Origin: JBHICC01 sp046759385
Lineage (GTDB): Bacteria > Pseudomonadota > Gammaproteobacteria > Acidiferrobacterales > SPGG2
DNA: 64,000 bases
Assembly (NCBI GenBank): GCA_046759385.1
Contig: JBHICC010000010.1
Span: forward strand, 4,420 to 68,419
Reading direction: 5' to 3'
The translations under genes and the position numbers were made by a program. The first letter of the stretch is position 1; the number at the start of each line of letters is the position of its first letter. A model generated the notes under the pieces. That model was given only the letters and a program-made list of their open reading frames with translations, was not told the DNA's origin and made no database searches. Positions 53,888 through 63,102 of this stretch are shown piece by piece.

Positions 53888-55228
53888 ATGGCGACGAATG
53901 ATTATGAAAAGAAAAAGCAGCGATTGATGGATGAACTGCGCAACCATGAAGGAAACGTTATCGGCATCGCCAAGACCACGTCCAATCTTTTCCGCGACCG
54001 TGCGGCTAGCAAGAAGTACAGGCTCGGCGTCGGCACTCTGAAGAATGTCCTTGAAATCAACCCTGAGACCCGCGTAGCGGAGATTGAAGCAATGGCATCC
54101 TATGCGGATATCGTGGATGCCACACTGCCACATGGCGTGCTGCCCACCGTGGTCCCAGAACTCAAATCCATCACCATCGGCGGCGCGGTCTCGGGTATCG
54201 GTATTGAGTCGTCGTCGTTCAAGTATGGGTTAGCCCATGAAGGTGTTCTGGAGATGGAGATATTGCTCGCCGATGGAAATACGGTTATCGCCACGCCGGA
54301 TAACGAACATAGGGATCTTTTCTTCGCTTTCCCGAACTCGTATGGGACGTTCGGCTACGTGCTCAAGCTCAAGATCAAGCTTGTGCCGGTTAGACCATAT
54401 GTACGGCTAACACACGTTCGCTATGAAGATATCTCGAGCTTATTTGAGGGCATCAACGATCTCTGCAACCAGGACATAGACTTTCTTGACGGGACGGTGT
54501 TTGGTCACGGCGAAATGTATGTCACCACGGGCAAGTACGTTCACGAAGCTCCTTATACTAGTGATTACACTTACGAAAATATCTACTATCACTCGATACG
54601 TCGACGCGAGCGCGACTATCTGACCATTCTGGACTACATATGGCGATGGGATACCGATTGGTTTTGGTGTTCAAAGAATCTTTTCGCTGAACACGCGCTC
54701 GTGCGTGCCCTTGTTGGAAAATCGCGTCTTAACTCTGTGACCTATACCAAGATCATGCGGTGGAACAGTAGATGGCGACTCACCCACCGCCTTAATCGCT
54801 TGCTTGGTTATCACACTGAATCGGTGATTCAAGACGTGGACATTGCGATAGACAAAGCGCCCGAGTTCCTGGATTTCTTCCAGAGAGAGGTGGGGATTAC
54901 GCCGATTTGGATTTGCCCCGTTCGTGCCTACGATAAGTCGAGGCAATTCGATCTCTATGCCATGGACCCGAGCAAAATCTATATCAATTTCGGTTTCTGG
55001 GACGAAAAAAAAGGGCGGATCCAGCTCTCCGAGGGCCACTACAACCGACAGATTGAACAGAAAGTGGTGGAGTTAGGCGGAATCAAATCCTTATACTCGG
55101 ATTCGTACTTCGGGCCAGATGAGTTTTGGCATCAATACAATAAGGCGGTCTACGACAAGATCAAGTCACGCTACGACCCACAAGCTCGGCTTAAGGATAT
55201 CTACCAGAAGTGCGTTCTTAGGCAATAA
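53888..55228 (+). CDS. FAD-linked oxidoreductase, DHCR24-like
   Basis: 446 residues from the ATG at 53888 (GGAGG about 13 bp upstream). The FAD-binding PCMH domain at about residues 20-195 contains VLPTVVPELKSITIGGAVSG, then GIGIESSSFKYGL and LADGNTVIATP, which align well with human delta24-sterol reductase DHCR24 (GTGIESSSHKYGL). The C-terminal half has aromatic-rich substrate-domain sequence. Bacterial relatives act on sterol, carotenoid or isoprenoid-type double bonds or on unknown lipids. No sterol-synthesis genes are near. It could also be a GULO/DprE1-related oxidase. Confidence 0.8.
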   Translation: MATNDYEKKKQRLMDELRNHEGNVIGIAKTTSNLFRDRAASKKYRLGVGTLKNVLEINPETRVAEIEAMASYADIVDATLPHGVLPTVVPELKSITIGGAVSGIGIESSSFKYGLAHEGVLEMEILLADGNTVIATPDNEHRDLFFAFPNSYGTFGYVLKLKIKLVPVRPYVRLTHVRYEDISSLFEGINDLCNQDIDFLDGTVFGHGEMYVTTGKYVHEAPYTSDYTYENIYYHSIRRRERDYLTILDYIWRWDTDWFWCSKNLFAEHALVRALVGKSRLNSVTYTKIMRWNSRWRLTHRLNRLLGYHTESVIQDVDIAIDKAPEFLDFFQREVGITPIWICPVRAYDKSRQFDLYAMDPSKIYINFGFWDEKKGRIQLSEGHYNRQIEQKVVELGGIKSLYSDSYFGPDEFWHQYNKAVYDKIKSRYDPQARLKDIYQKCVLRQ

Positions 55229-55585
55229 CACCACTGGCCCTTAACCATATTTTCTTCATGGTTATAGCTCGCGCGGCCCATTTTGCGCGGTCGAAACGCT
55301 TGCATCGAGCACTACCGGTCGTTCCCGCCCGATGGGGCGCGCCCCGTACGCGACGAGGGGTATTGGCACGGCTTTCACATCCGACTAGTGGTATAGATCG
55401 GGGGTTTGATGGCGTGAAACGGCCGACTGACGGCGCCGGCATCCATGAAGCGCGGCCTTATACTCGTAGCCCGGCCGCGGCTGATATCGATGTCGCTGTC
55501 GAACCCTCGCAGGTGAGTACAACCTAGGTCTCCCGCAATCTTTGGCCGATGAAGCTAGTAGCCGGGAGAAGTACGAACGGTGCTA
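55229..55585. other. Intergenic, 357 bp, with a short hairpin
   Basis: A perfect 7-bp inverted repeat TAACCAT / ATGGTTA at 55242-55264 follows the FAD gene stop. An 89-codon frame at 55258-55527 starts inside that hairpin without a ribosome binding site and has Arg/Pro composition typical of noise. GGGAG at 55565 serves the dynamin gene. Confidence 0.35.
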
Positions 55586-57745
55586 ATGGCCACAGACAAC
55601 AGCAGCCAACCCCTTGGCAAGCAGCTCAGCGACTACAACCGTTGGCGTCAAGGCCTCATTGGTAAAATCCAGGCGTTTCAAGACTGGCTCGAACAAGAGG
55701 GACTCGCCGAGGCGGAGGATGATCTTCGCGTCTACGAGCTTGTTGAGGCGCTCAAGAATGACAAGTTAACGATCGCCATTGTAGGCGAGTTTTCACGCGG
55801 CAAGACCGAGCTGATCAACGCCATTTTCTTCGCGGATTATAAGAAGCGCCTACTTCCTACCGAGGCCGGGCGCACTACCATGTGCCCGACGGAGCTGCGT
55901 TTCGACAAAGATGAGCCCCCCTGTATCAAGCTGCTGCCGATCGATACGCGCCGAAGCCCGCAGACTATCGCTGAGTACAGGCGCCTGACGACTTACTGGA
56001 CCACGTTCTCATTAGAACTCGGCTCGCCCGACCAGATGGCGGAAGCTCTACATGAGGTCGTCAAGTCGCAAACCGTGGGCGTCCGCGAGGCGCAAGAACT
56101 TGGACTGCACAACGAGGATACACAAGAAAACGGTTCGCAAACCCAAATACCGGTGTGGCGGCACGCAGTCATCAACTACCCGCACCCGTTGCTGGAGCAA
56201 GGGCTGGTCATTCTAGATACCCCGGGCCTCAACGCGCTCGGGGCGGAACCTGAGCTCACCATGAGTATGCTGCCTCAAGCACACGTGGTGATGTTTGTCC
56301 TCGGGGCGGATACTGGGGTTACCAAGTCGGACATGGCCGTATGGAAGGACCACGTGTGCATGGCCAAAAGTGACAAAAACGAAGGCCGAATTGTCGTGCT
56401 GAATAAAATTGACACACTTTGGGACGAGCTACGTGGCGAGAACGCTGTTTCGGCCTCGATCTCCCGCCAGGCACAGGAAAGTGCGGCCGCGCTTGGCGTA
56501 AACAAAGGTCACGTGTTTCCCGTCTCGGCCCAGAAAGGTCTGCTCGGAAAGATAAGAAAAAATGAGGAACTTGTAGCTAGAAGCGGATTACCGGAACTAG
56601 AGGTGAAGCTCTCCGAGGACATTGTCCCGGCAAAACAGGTCCTGATCCGCAAGAAAGTCGAGCACGAGATGAAAGACATCGTCGAAAGGACCGCGGCCAC
56701 CTTGGGTGAAAGACTCTCCGCGACCAAGGCTGAACTCAAAGAGCTTAAGAGCATCAGCGGGAAAAACCGTGACGTGATTACAAATATGATGGAGAAAAAG
56801 CGTCAAGACCAGGAAAGCTATGACAAGAAGCTAGCGAACCTGGAGAAGACAAAGCACGTGCTCAACGAGCAGGTAAGATTACTGTTAGCTAAGTTGAGCA
56901 TGAATGCGTTCGATGGCTTGATTGAAAAGACACGCGAGGATATGAGGGGCAGCTGGACCACGCACGGATTAAAGGCGGGGATGAGGACTTTCTTCGATGG
57001 GTCAATGGTGACAATGGCGAAAGTGCATAAACAGACCGAGCGCATCAAAGGATTGGTCGAGGCGGTTTACAAACAGTTTCAGGTTGGCCATGGCCTCGCC
57101 AAGCTTAAGTTGGAAAGCTTTGCGCTGCAGCCGTATTACCAGCAATTCAAGCATCTACACAAGGAAGCCGAGGTTTTCCGGAACAGCCCCACCACGGTGA
57201 TGACGGAGCAACACTTCGTAGTAAAGAAATTCTTCATTACCCTAGCCAGTCGAGCTCGGCAGATTTTTGAGGAAAGCAATAAAGGCGCACAACTTTGGAG
57301 CAAGGCGATCATGGCGCCGGTGTTTGCGCGCATTCGCGAGCATAAGCTGACGATGGATCAACGTGTGGCCAATCTCCAGAAGATTCATAAGAGCTTGGAC
57401 AACCTTAACGTGCGAATCAGTCAGCTGGAAGCTGCGAGGGAAAAACTGAAGCAGCAGCAAAAGATAACTCTAAGCATATTGCCACACGTTAAGCAGCCAA
57501 CTGTGTCGAACGGAGATGATCCCGGCGATAATGCCTTAGCGAAACCTGTGTCCACAGAGATGGATGAGGACACGACGACCATCACCCAGCCGATAACAAC
57601 TATCGAGGAAAATGAGGCGATCACCGTCACACGATCCAGAATCACCGACGACATGCAAAGCAGCACTGCCGCTGCACGGCCATCGCCGGTGGATGATGAC
57701 GAGGTACCGACGGACCGGCTGCCTGTTGCGGGCGGCGCTGGCTAA
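55586..57745 (+). CDS. Dynamin-like GTPase
   Basis: 719 residues from the ATG at 55586 (GTG at 55580 also possible). GTPase motifs: G1 IVGEFSRGKTELINAIFF (about residue 66), G2 AGRTTMCPTEL, G3 ILDTPGLNALG (about 210) and G4 VVLNKIDTLWDELR (about 272). The size and the order fit bacterial dynamin-like proteins. After the G domain come long helices likely to form a stalk (about 370-450 and 590-640, e.g. KKRQDQESYDKKLANLEKTK). No transmembrane paddle is obvious. The last 75 residues are Thr/Asp-rich (DEDTTTITQPITTIEE). Such proteins bend, fuse or tether membranes, and some protect against phage or membrane-active stress. Association with the zinc-ribbon and DHCR24-like genes is the main clue to its role. 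Confidence 0.88.
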   Translation: MATDNSSQPLGKQLSDYNRWRQGLIGKIQAFQDWLEQEGLAEAEDDLRVYELVEALKNDKLTIAIVGEFSRGKTELINAIFFADYKKRLLPTEAGRTTMCPTELRFDKDEPPCIKLLPIDTRRSPQTIAEYRRLTTYWTTFSLELGSPDQMAEALHEVVKSQTVGVREAQELGLHNEDTQENGSQTQIPVWRHAVINYPHPLLEQGLVILDTPGLNALGAEPELTMSMLPQAHVVMFVLGADTGVTKSDMAVWKDHVCMAKSDKNEGRIVVLNKIDTLWDELRGENAVSASISRQAQESAAALGVNKGHVFPVSAQKGLLGKIRKNEELVARSGLPELEVKLSEDIVPAKQVLIRKKVEHEMKDIVERTAATLGERLSATKAELKELKSISGKNRDVITNMMEKKRQDQESYDKKLANLEKTKHVLNEQVRLLLAKLSMNAFDGLIEKTREDMRGSWTTHGLKAGMRTFFDGSMVTMAKVHKQTERIKGLVEAVYKQFQVGHGLAKLKLESFALQPYYQQFKHLHKEAEVFRNSPTTVMTEQHFVVKKFFITLASRARQIFEESNKGAQLWSKAIMAPVFARIREHKLTMDQRVANLQKIHKSLDNLNVRISQLEAAREKLKQQQKITLSILPHVKQPTVSNGDDPGDNALAKPVSTEMDEDTTTITQPITTIEENEAITVTRSRITDDMQSSTAAARPSPVDDDEVPTDRLPVAGGAG

Positions 57746-58136
57746 CGCTTACAACACGATTACGAAACAAGCGGCGGCGGTGCGCTTCGTTCAAGCGTAC
57801 GCGTCGAGCCGCTGAGGCACATCGCGACACAGCGGTTCTTGCTTAACGCGCACGGCCTCACAAAAGATTCTGCAATATCATCAAGCCTTTAGTGGCGTCA
57901 CGCTAAGAACGACTGTTCTTGGTTCTTTGCCGAACATGTCGTCACTGGGACGTGAAGTTGTAAGGAAAGGACGAGCGGTCGCTTACAAGGGACGAGCGGC
58001 ATGCTACCGCGACGCACCAATGACGTGCGCGCAAGCAAATCATCGCAATTGAGATTCTCGGCCATGCAATTCGTTAACAAGCGTCTACAATAATCTCTAT
58101 ACCCTCCGGGTGGGCAGTAGATATTTAGGAGGCCAG
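57746..58136. other. Intergenic, 391 bp
   Basis: Leads into the 28-codon membrane peptide. A direct repeat GGACGAGCGG occurs at about 57968 and 57992, followed by a 30-codon frame (ATG at 58001) that I do not support. TACAAT at 58085 could be the -10 box of a promoter for the peptide. Nothing else recognised. Confidence 0.3.
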
Positions 58137-58223
58137 ATGATGAAGGTAACACAGGAGAAAGATCCGAAGAAGTACGTGGTCCTTCTGGTTTTGGTAGGCG
58201 TCTTCTTCTGGATCGTCATGTAG
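58137..58223 (+). CDS. 28-residue single-span membrane peptide
   Basis: Starts ATG-ATG at 58137 directly after TTTAGGAGGCCAG, an almost perfect Shine-Dalgarno. The N-terminal half is charged (MMKVTQEKDPKKY) and the C-terminal half is one hydrophobic span (VVLLVLVGVFFWIVM) ending at TAG. A strong terminator follows 32 bp later. Too short for most gene finders. Type I toxin, regulatory small protein or membrane anchor are all possible; I know no family. Confidence 0.65.
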   Translation: MMKVTQEKDPKKYVVLLVLVGVFFWIVM

Positions 58224-58255
58224 GCGGCCAAAAGCCAAACTCACAGAGTTTTCGA

Positions 58256-58282
58256 AAAAAGGGCTGCACTAGCAGCCCTTTC
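58256..58282 (+). terminator. Rho-independent terminator after the 28-residue peptide
   Basis: AAAGGGCTGC, loop ACTA, GCAGCCCTTT then TCTCGTTTT: a perfect 10-bp stem. A-run before and T-run after mean it could work on both strands, also ending the kinase gene at 58343. Confidence 0.9.
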
Positions 58283-58342
58283 TCGTTTTGCGCGGTTGCG
58301 CGCCAGCGGCCCTCAGCCAACACTGGCACGAGTAGCTAACAA

Positions 58343-59458
58343 TTACACACTACCCCTCACTTTTTCGACGATGTCTGCCATCGTGTCGTGTTGCTCCTCC
58401 ATGCTGCGTACTAGTTGGAATTGGTTGCGCGCACGATCGAGATTGTGCTCAGGGCGTTTGACCCTGAAGTAGACATCACCTTTAAGGTAGTCCGTCAAAA
58501 AACGCATGCCAGTCTCGAATGTGATTACCCGGCCAGCAATAGGCAACAGATCAAACTCGTCTACAGTCAGAAATGCGGTGGCCTCACGTAGGTAACCTTC
58601 TACAAGCGCCTTAAATACCGGCAAACGCACATGGACGTGGTCGAGATCGAATTCGGCTTCACCGCCAGCGCTTACGCTGCTGCGCACTAGATCGCCAAAG
58701 TCATGCAACACCAGTCCGGGCATCGCCGTGTCGAGGTCGATGATGCAAAGCGCTTCGTCCGTTCTGTCGTCAAACAGTATGTTGTCGATCTTGGTATCGT
58801 TATGTGTCACGCGCCGGGGCAACTTACCGCGTGCAAGTGCGTCATCAAAAGCACGAGCGAGCGGCTCACGCGCCAAGGCAAAGCCAATCTCGGCATCGGC
58901 TGTCATGACACGATTCAAGCGATCCGCCTGAATAGCCCGGCACAGCTGCTCATAGCGCTTAGCGGTGTCGTGGAAGCCAGGGATCGATTCGTGCAAGCTG
59001 AATGCCGGTAGATCGGCCAAGAGCTTCGCAAACCTCGCAAAAGCGGCGGCAGCCTCGGTCGCCAGCGCGGGTCCGACTACATCGTGTGTATGCGTGCGCT
59101 CGATGTAGTCATAAGTACGCCAATAGGCTCCTTCAGCATCGACATGATAGGGTCGACCGTCTTCGCTGTAGATTAAGGTTAAGACGCGGCGCTCAAGATC
59201 ACCTAAGCCTTCGTTTTCGAGCTTGCCGCGCAGATGATCGATGACGCGAACGATGTTTTCCATCACCTGTTCAGGGTGTGAAAACACACGGTTGTTGATG
59301 CGCTGGTGGATGTATCGACGGGCTCGGTCGTCGCCGACATAGGTGACAACGTAAGTGTCGTGGATATGGCCACGATGCAGTTCCGTTGCATGCGTGAGGC
59401 GGCCATGCAAGCCAAAACGCCGGCCGATTTCATCTACGATCCGTCGCACAGAAAGCAC
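58343..59458 (-). CDS. Phosphotransferase, NahK/APH-like kinase
   Basis: 371 residues starting at GTG (59458 or the next GTG, 59449). It has the APH-fold kinase features: an ATP-binding region (LHRGHIHDTYVV), YIHQRINNRVF, the catalytic loop RRVTHNDTKIDNILFDD (Asp in HNDTK) and the metal-binding ALCIIDLDTAMPG. This combination matches N-acetylhexosamine 1-kinase and related sugar kinases used in salvage of cell-wall or nucleotide sugars. Antibiotic resistance is unlikely. Transcribed toward the terminator shared with the island. Confidence 0.82.
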   Translation of the reverse strand: MLSVRRIVDEIGRRFGLHGRLTHATELHRGHIHDTYVVTYVGDDRARRYIHQRINNRVFSHPEQVMENIVRVIDHLRGKLENEGLGDLERRVLTLIYSEDGRPYHVDAEGAYWRTYDYIERTHTHDVVGPALATEAAAAFARFAKLLADLPAFSLHESIPGFHDTAKRYEQLCRAIQADRLNRVMTADAEIGFALAREPLARAFDDALARGKLPRRVTHNDTKIDNILFDDRTDEALCIIDLDTAMPGLVLHDFGDLVRSSVSAGGEAEFDLDHVHVRLPVFKALVEGYLREATAFLTVDEFDLLPIAGRVITFETGMRFLTDYLKGDVYFRVKRPEHNLDRARNQFQLVRSMEEQHDTMADIVEKVRGSV

Positions 59459-59557
59459 GGGTGTACGGTTGTGGTTAGCCGATGGGTGACCTGAGCGCCG
59501 CTGCCGTTCGGTCAGATAACGGGTGTATTCGTCATTAAACGCCTGATACGTGTACCG

Positions 59558-60808
59558 CTATCCGTTTATCTTCGCGACCAGTGCGTCCGCGAAAGCGCTG
59601 GTCGATACGGTTTGAGCGCCTTCCATTTGCCGCGCGAAATCGTAGGTTACGACCTTATCAGCGATCAACCTTGGATAGGCTGCATTAATCAGCTCCGCCG
59701 CTTCATGCCAGCCCATATACTCAAGCATCATGGCGCCTGACAGCAGCAAAGAACTTGGATTGACCTTGTCTTGGTTTGCGTACTTAGGCGCTGTACCATG
59801 CGTAGCCTCGAAAACCGCCACCACGTCGCCAATGTTGGCGCCCGGCGCGATACCGATACCACCAACCTCGGCAGCGACAGCGTCCGAAAGATAATCGCCA
59901 TTCAAGTTCATGGTCGCAAGCACGTCGAACTCACTCGGCCGCAGCTGCAACAGCTGAAAGATTATGTCAGCGATACGATCTTTGATAACCAGCTTACCCC
60001 GCGGTCGGTTACCTTCATACTGATCGTACAGATCGTCCTCTGTTATTACGAGATCGCTGAATTCCTCTTTGGCGAGTTCATAACCCCAATTGCGAAATGC
60101 GCCCTCGGTATACTTCATAATATTGCCTTTGTGTACCAAGGTGACGCTTTCGCGATCGTGGTCTAGCGCATACTGAATCGCTTTTCGAATGAGCCGTTTA
60201 CTGCCAAACGGGCTGATGGGCTTAACGGCTAGCCCGGCATCATCAAAGAACTCGGCTCCTAGCTCTTCGCGCAAGAAGCGCGCTAGCTTATCATTCTCCG
60301 GCGTACCGCTTGCGTACTCGATCCCCGCATAAACATCCTCGGTATTCTCGCGAAAGATGACCACGTCTACCTGCTCCGGACGACGCATAGGCGACGGTAC
60401 ACCATCGTAATAACGTACCGGACGCACACACGCATACAAATCAAGCGCCTGTCGCAGAGAAACATTCAGCGAGCGAAATCCTCCGCCCACAGGTGTCGTA
60501 AGCGGGCCTTTAATGGCGATGGTCAATTCCTTTATTGCATCTAGGCTTTCCTGGGGAAAATAATCACCATCGTATAGACCTGCCGCCTTTTCCCCCAGGT
60601 AAAGTTCACACCAATGGATCTTGCGCTTGCCGCCGTATGCCTTCTCCACGGCCGCATCCCACACGCGCAGGCTCGCCCGAGTAATGTCAGGACCGATGCC
60701 ATCGCCCTCAACAAAACCGAGGATGGGGTTTTCAGGTATCGCGAGCTTGCCATCGCTTGCGACGATGCGCTTACCTTGTTCTGGAATCTTGATGTGTTTA
60801 TAAGTCAT
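59558..60808 (-). CDS. icd: Isocitrate dehydrogenase, NADP-dependent
   Basis: 416-residue TCA enzyme making 2-oxoglutarate. Visible: FVEGDGIGPDITRA, the substrate loop GGGFRSLNVSLRQ with Ser113 (the residue phosphorylated by AceK in E. coli), YAGIEYASGTPE, VTLVHKGNIMKYTEGAF and the cofactor stretch ATHGTAPKYANQDKVNPS. The start ATG at 60808 has AGGAGT. AceK control is therefore possible, but aceK is not in the window. Confidence 0.97.
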   Translation of the reverse strand: MTYKHIKIPEQGKRIVASDGKLAIPENPILGFVEGDGIGPDITRASLRVWDAAVEKAYGGKRKIHWCELYLGEKAAGLYDGDYFPQESLDAIKELTIAIKGPLTTPVGGGFRSLNVSLRQALDLYACVRPVRYYDGVPSPMRRPEQVDVVIFRENTEDVYAGIEYASGTPENDKLARFLREELGAEFFDDAGLAVKPISPFGSKRLIRKAIQYALDHDRESVTLVHKGNIMKYTEGAFRNWGYELAKEEFSDLVITEDDLYDQYEGNRPRGKLVIKDRIADIIFQLLQLRPSEFDVLATMNLNGDYLSDAVAAEVGGIGIAPGANIGDVVAVFEATHGTAPKYANQDKVNPSSLLLSGAMMLEYMGWHEAAELINAAYPRLIADKVVTYDFARQMEGAQTVSTSAFADALVAKING

Positions 60809-61065
60809 CAGTCACTCCTGGCTCGGGCTGGTCTAGGGCGGCAAGCATCGTAGTATCTCTCTTGTCGCTAATGCAAGGCCAGGCCCTTCACTGTCCTCGA
60901 ATTACCTGACGCCAAATCTTGAGAGAATGAGCCAAGGTTTGCTCGAAAATCGTGGTTGCCCATAGAACAAAGTAAGTAACAACGAAGGCACTCGCCGGCC
61001 CGGCCCCATCAGAGACCCTGGCTGCTCCGAGGAGATGTCCTCGGTACTAGTGCATTCGGGTTACA

Positions 61066-62259
61066 ATGCGCGGTATCCCAACCCGTTCACTCAGACCGAT
61101 GCATTTGTCGTTGATCCGCCTCGTCACTGCTGTCATCGCCCTCACACTAGTGGGCTGTGAGAGATCCGCGCGCAGTATTAGCGGTCCCCTGACACATCCA
61201 GGCACTGGCATTGAAACAGTCAAACTGAGCAGGCCGCCCAAGCTTAATGAGATCATCCCACGGCTCGCAGAAAAACGTGTCGTTTTTATTGGCGAGAATC
61301 ACGATCGCTACGATCATCACCTCGCTCAATTGGAGATCATACGGCGATTGCACACCATCCATGGCGATCTAGCTTTGGGCCTAGAATACTTTCAGACCCC
61401 GTTCCAACACTATTTGGACGACTACGTCGATGGCACTATAGACGAAAAAACGCTTCTGAAAGCAACGCAGTACTTCACCCGCTGGAGATTCGACTACCGC
61501 CTTTACCGCCCGATCTTGCAATACGCGCGCGACCACAAAGTGGCACTCGTCGCGCTTAATATCCCCACCGAAATCAGTCGTAAGGTCGCTCGCACAGGAT
61601 TGGAGAGCCTTAATGCAGAAGAGAGGACCCAGGTCGCCCAGCATGTCGATTACTCAGACAATGACTATCGCCAGCGACTGCGTCATGTGTTTGAGCTTCA
61701 CCGGCAACACGATACCAGTCTGACCAACTTCGACTATTTTGTCCAAGCGCAGTTACTCTGGGACGAATCGATGGCCGAAACAGCCGTGCGATACTTGCAA
61801 GTGTACCCAGATCAACACATGGTGATTCTCGCTGGTAGTGGTCACATCGCTTACGGTTCTGGCATTCCCAGGCGACTGGAACGCCGATTGGCAGTGGCCA
61901 CCGCCACAGTCATCAACGTGGCTGATGATAACAACGACCCAGCCATAGCAGATTTCCTGCTTTTCCCCGCCGAAAAGCGCCTGCCACCAGCCGGGATACT
62001 GGGCATCGCAATCACCCAAGACGTAGCGGGTGTTGCGATTGACGGTTTGCTTCCGGACAGTGGCGCGAGCAAGGCCGGTCTGAGAAAGGGTGATGTGTTC
62101 GTCACCGTGCGCGGCGAAAGAGTTGCGACGCTTGCGGACATAAAGCTCGCCTTACTTGACAAGCGACCCGGCGATCGGGTGAAGGTTATGGTGCAACGTT
62201 CGAACTCTGGTGGCCAACTCTTAGAGTTCAACGTCGCACTTTCATCCTATCAACGCTGA
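61066..62259 (+). CDS. ChaN-family lipoprotein with C-terminal PDZ domain
   Basis: 397-residue exported lipoprotein: signal with LTLVGC (Cys31). The ChaN domain (about residues 60-290) begins VVFIGENHDRYDHHLAQLE and ends MVILAGSGHIAYGSGIPRRL; these carry the conserved Glu/His pairs that bind heme iron in Campylobacter ChaN. A PDZ domain follows at about 300-390 (GVAIDGLLPDSGASKAGLRKGDVFV, of which ASKAGLRKGDVFV is typical). The PDZ fusion suggests docking to a protease or membrane partner. Confidence 0.85.
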   Translation: MRGIPTRSLRPMHLSLIRLVTAVIALTLVGCERSARSISGPLTHPGTGIETVKLSRPPKLNEIIPRLAEKRVVFIGENHDRYDHHLAQLEIIRRLHTIHGDLALGLEYFQTPFQHYLDDYVDGTIDEKTLLKATQYFTRWRFDYRLYRPILQYARDHKVALVALNIPTEISRKVARTGLESLNAEERTQVAQHVDYSDNDYRQRLRHVFELHRQHDTSLTNFDYFVQAQLLWDESMAETAVRYLQVYPDQHMVILAGSGHIAYGSGIPRRLERRLAVATATVINVADDNNDPAIADFLLFPAEKRLPPAGILGIAITQDVAGVAIDGLLPDSGASKAGLRKGDVFVTVRGERVATLADIKLALLDKRPGDRVKVMVQRSNSGGQLLEFNVALSSYQR

Positions 62260-62367
62260 AGCGCCAGCCTTCCATAGCGGCGGCGCATCAGTCAAAACGA
62301 AAACATCGTTAATCTGACCGCAGACGTGGCTCTAGGGCCCCTTCGTTTGTTAGGACAAGCATAAGAC

Positions 62368-63102
62368 GTGAAGGCAACGTTCTCTGCGTTCTTGGATTCA
62401 ATATTCGAAAGCGTTCGAAATCTGGCGCCAATCGTCGTGGTCATCGGATTCTTTCAGACTGTCGTGCTGCAACAGCCGTTACCGAACTTGGCTGAGTTGC
62501 TTTTCGGCGCCTTGCTCGTCGTGCTCGGTCTGACCTTCTTCTTGCGCGGGTTGGAGATGGGTCTGTTTCCGCTTGGTGAAGCGCTTGCACAGAGCTTCGC
62601 GCGAAAGGGCAGCCTGTTGTGGTTATTGCTCTTCGCCTTCGCTTTAGGCTGCGGCAGCGCCGTAGCCGAACCGGCACTCATCGTTGTCGCGGGCGAGGCG
62701 GCAAAGGCCGCAGCCGAAGGTGACGTCATCGCGGCCACGCCGGGTGCGTTGAAGGCTTATGCCTGGGGGCTGCGCATAACAGTGGGGTTAGCCGTCGGTT
62801 TCGCCATCATGGTCAGCGTGATACGCATCGTGCGTGGCTGGCCAGTGCACTACCTCATCATCGGCGGGTATATCGGCGTAGTGGTGATGACCGCATTTGC
62901 GCCCAAAGAAATTGTTGGCATCGCCTACGATGCAGGCGGGGTAACGACTTCAACGATCACAGTGCCGCTCGTCGCAGCGCTCGGGGTCGGTTTGGCATCA
63001 GCCATCAAAGGGCGCAATCCGATGGTAGATGGATTCGGGCTAATCGCGTTCGCAGCGCTCACGCCGATGATCTTTGTCATGGCCTACGGGATGATCGTCT
63101 GA
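62368..63102 (+). CDS. DUF1538 membrane protein, first of a tandem pair
   Basis: 244 residues, GTG start at 62368, about six to seven spans. Landmarks: FFLRGLEMGLFPLGEALAQ, GCGSAVAEPALIVVAGEA, AYDAGGVTTSTITVPLVAALG and DGFGLIAFAALTPMIFVMA. All recur in the next protein, so the pair arose by duplication and may form a two-subunit transporter or channel. Function of DUF1538 is unknown. Stop and next start overlap (TGATG). Confidence 0.88.
   Translation: MKATFSAFLDSIFESVRNLAPIVVVIGFFQTVVLQQPLPNLAELLFGALLVVLGLTFFLRGLEMGLFPLGEALAQSFARKGSLLWLLLFAFALGCGSAVAEPALIVVAGEAAKAAAEGDVIAATPGALKAYAWGLRITVGLAVGFAIMVSVIRIVRGWPVHYLIIGGYIGVVVMTAFAPKEIVGIAYDAGGVTTSTITVPLVAALGVGLASAIKGRNPMVDGFGLIAFAALTPMIFVMAYGMIV

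Noticed and set aside
55258..55527. 89-codon frame between the FAD and dynamin genes
   Set aside because: No ribosome binding site, begins within a hairpin, noise-like composition.
58001..58093. 30-codon frame upstream of the 28-codon peptide
   Set aside because: Weak start context, no hydrophobic or motif features, next to a better-supported small gene.
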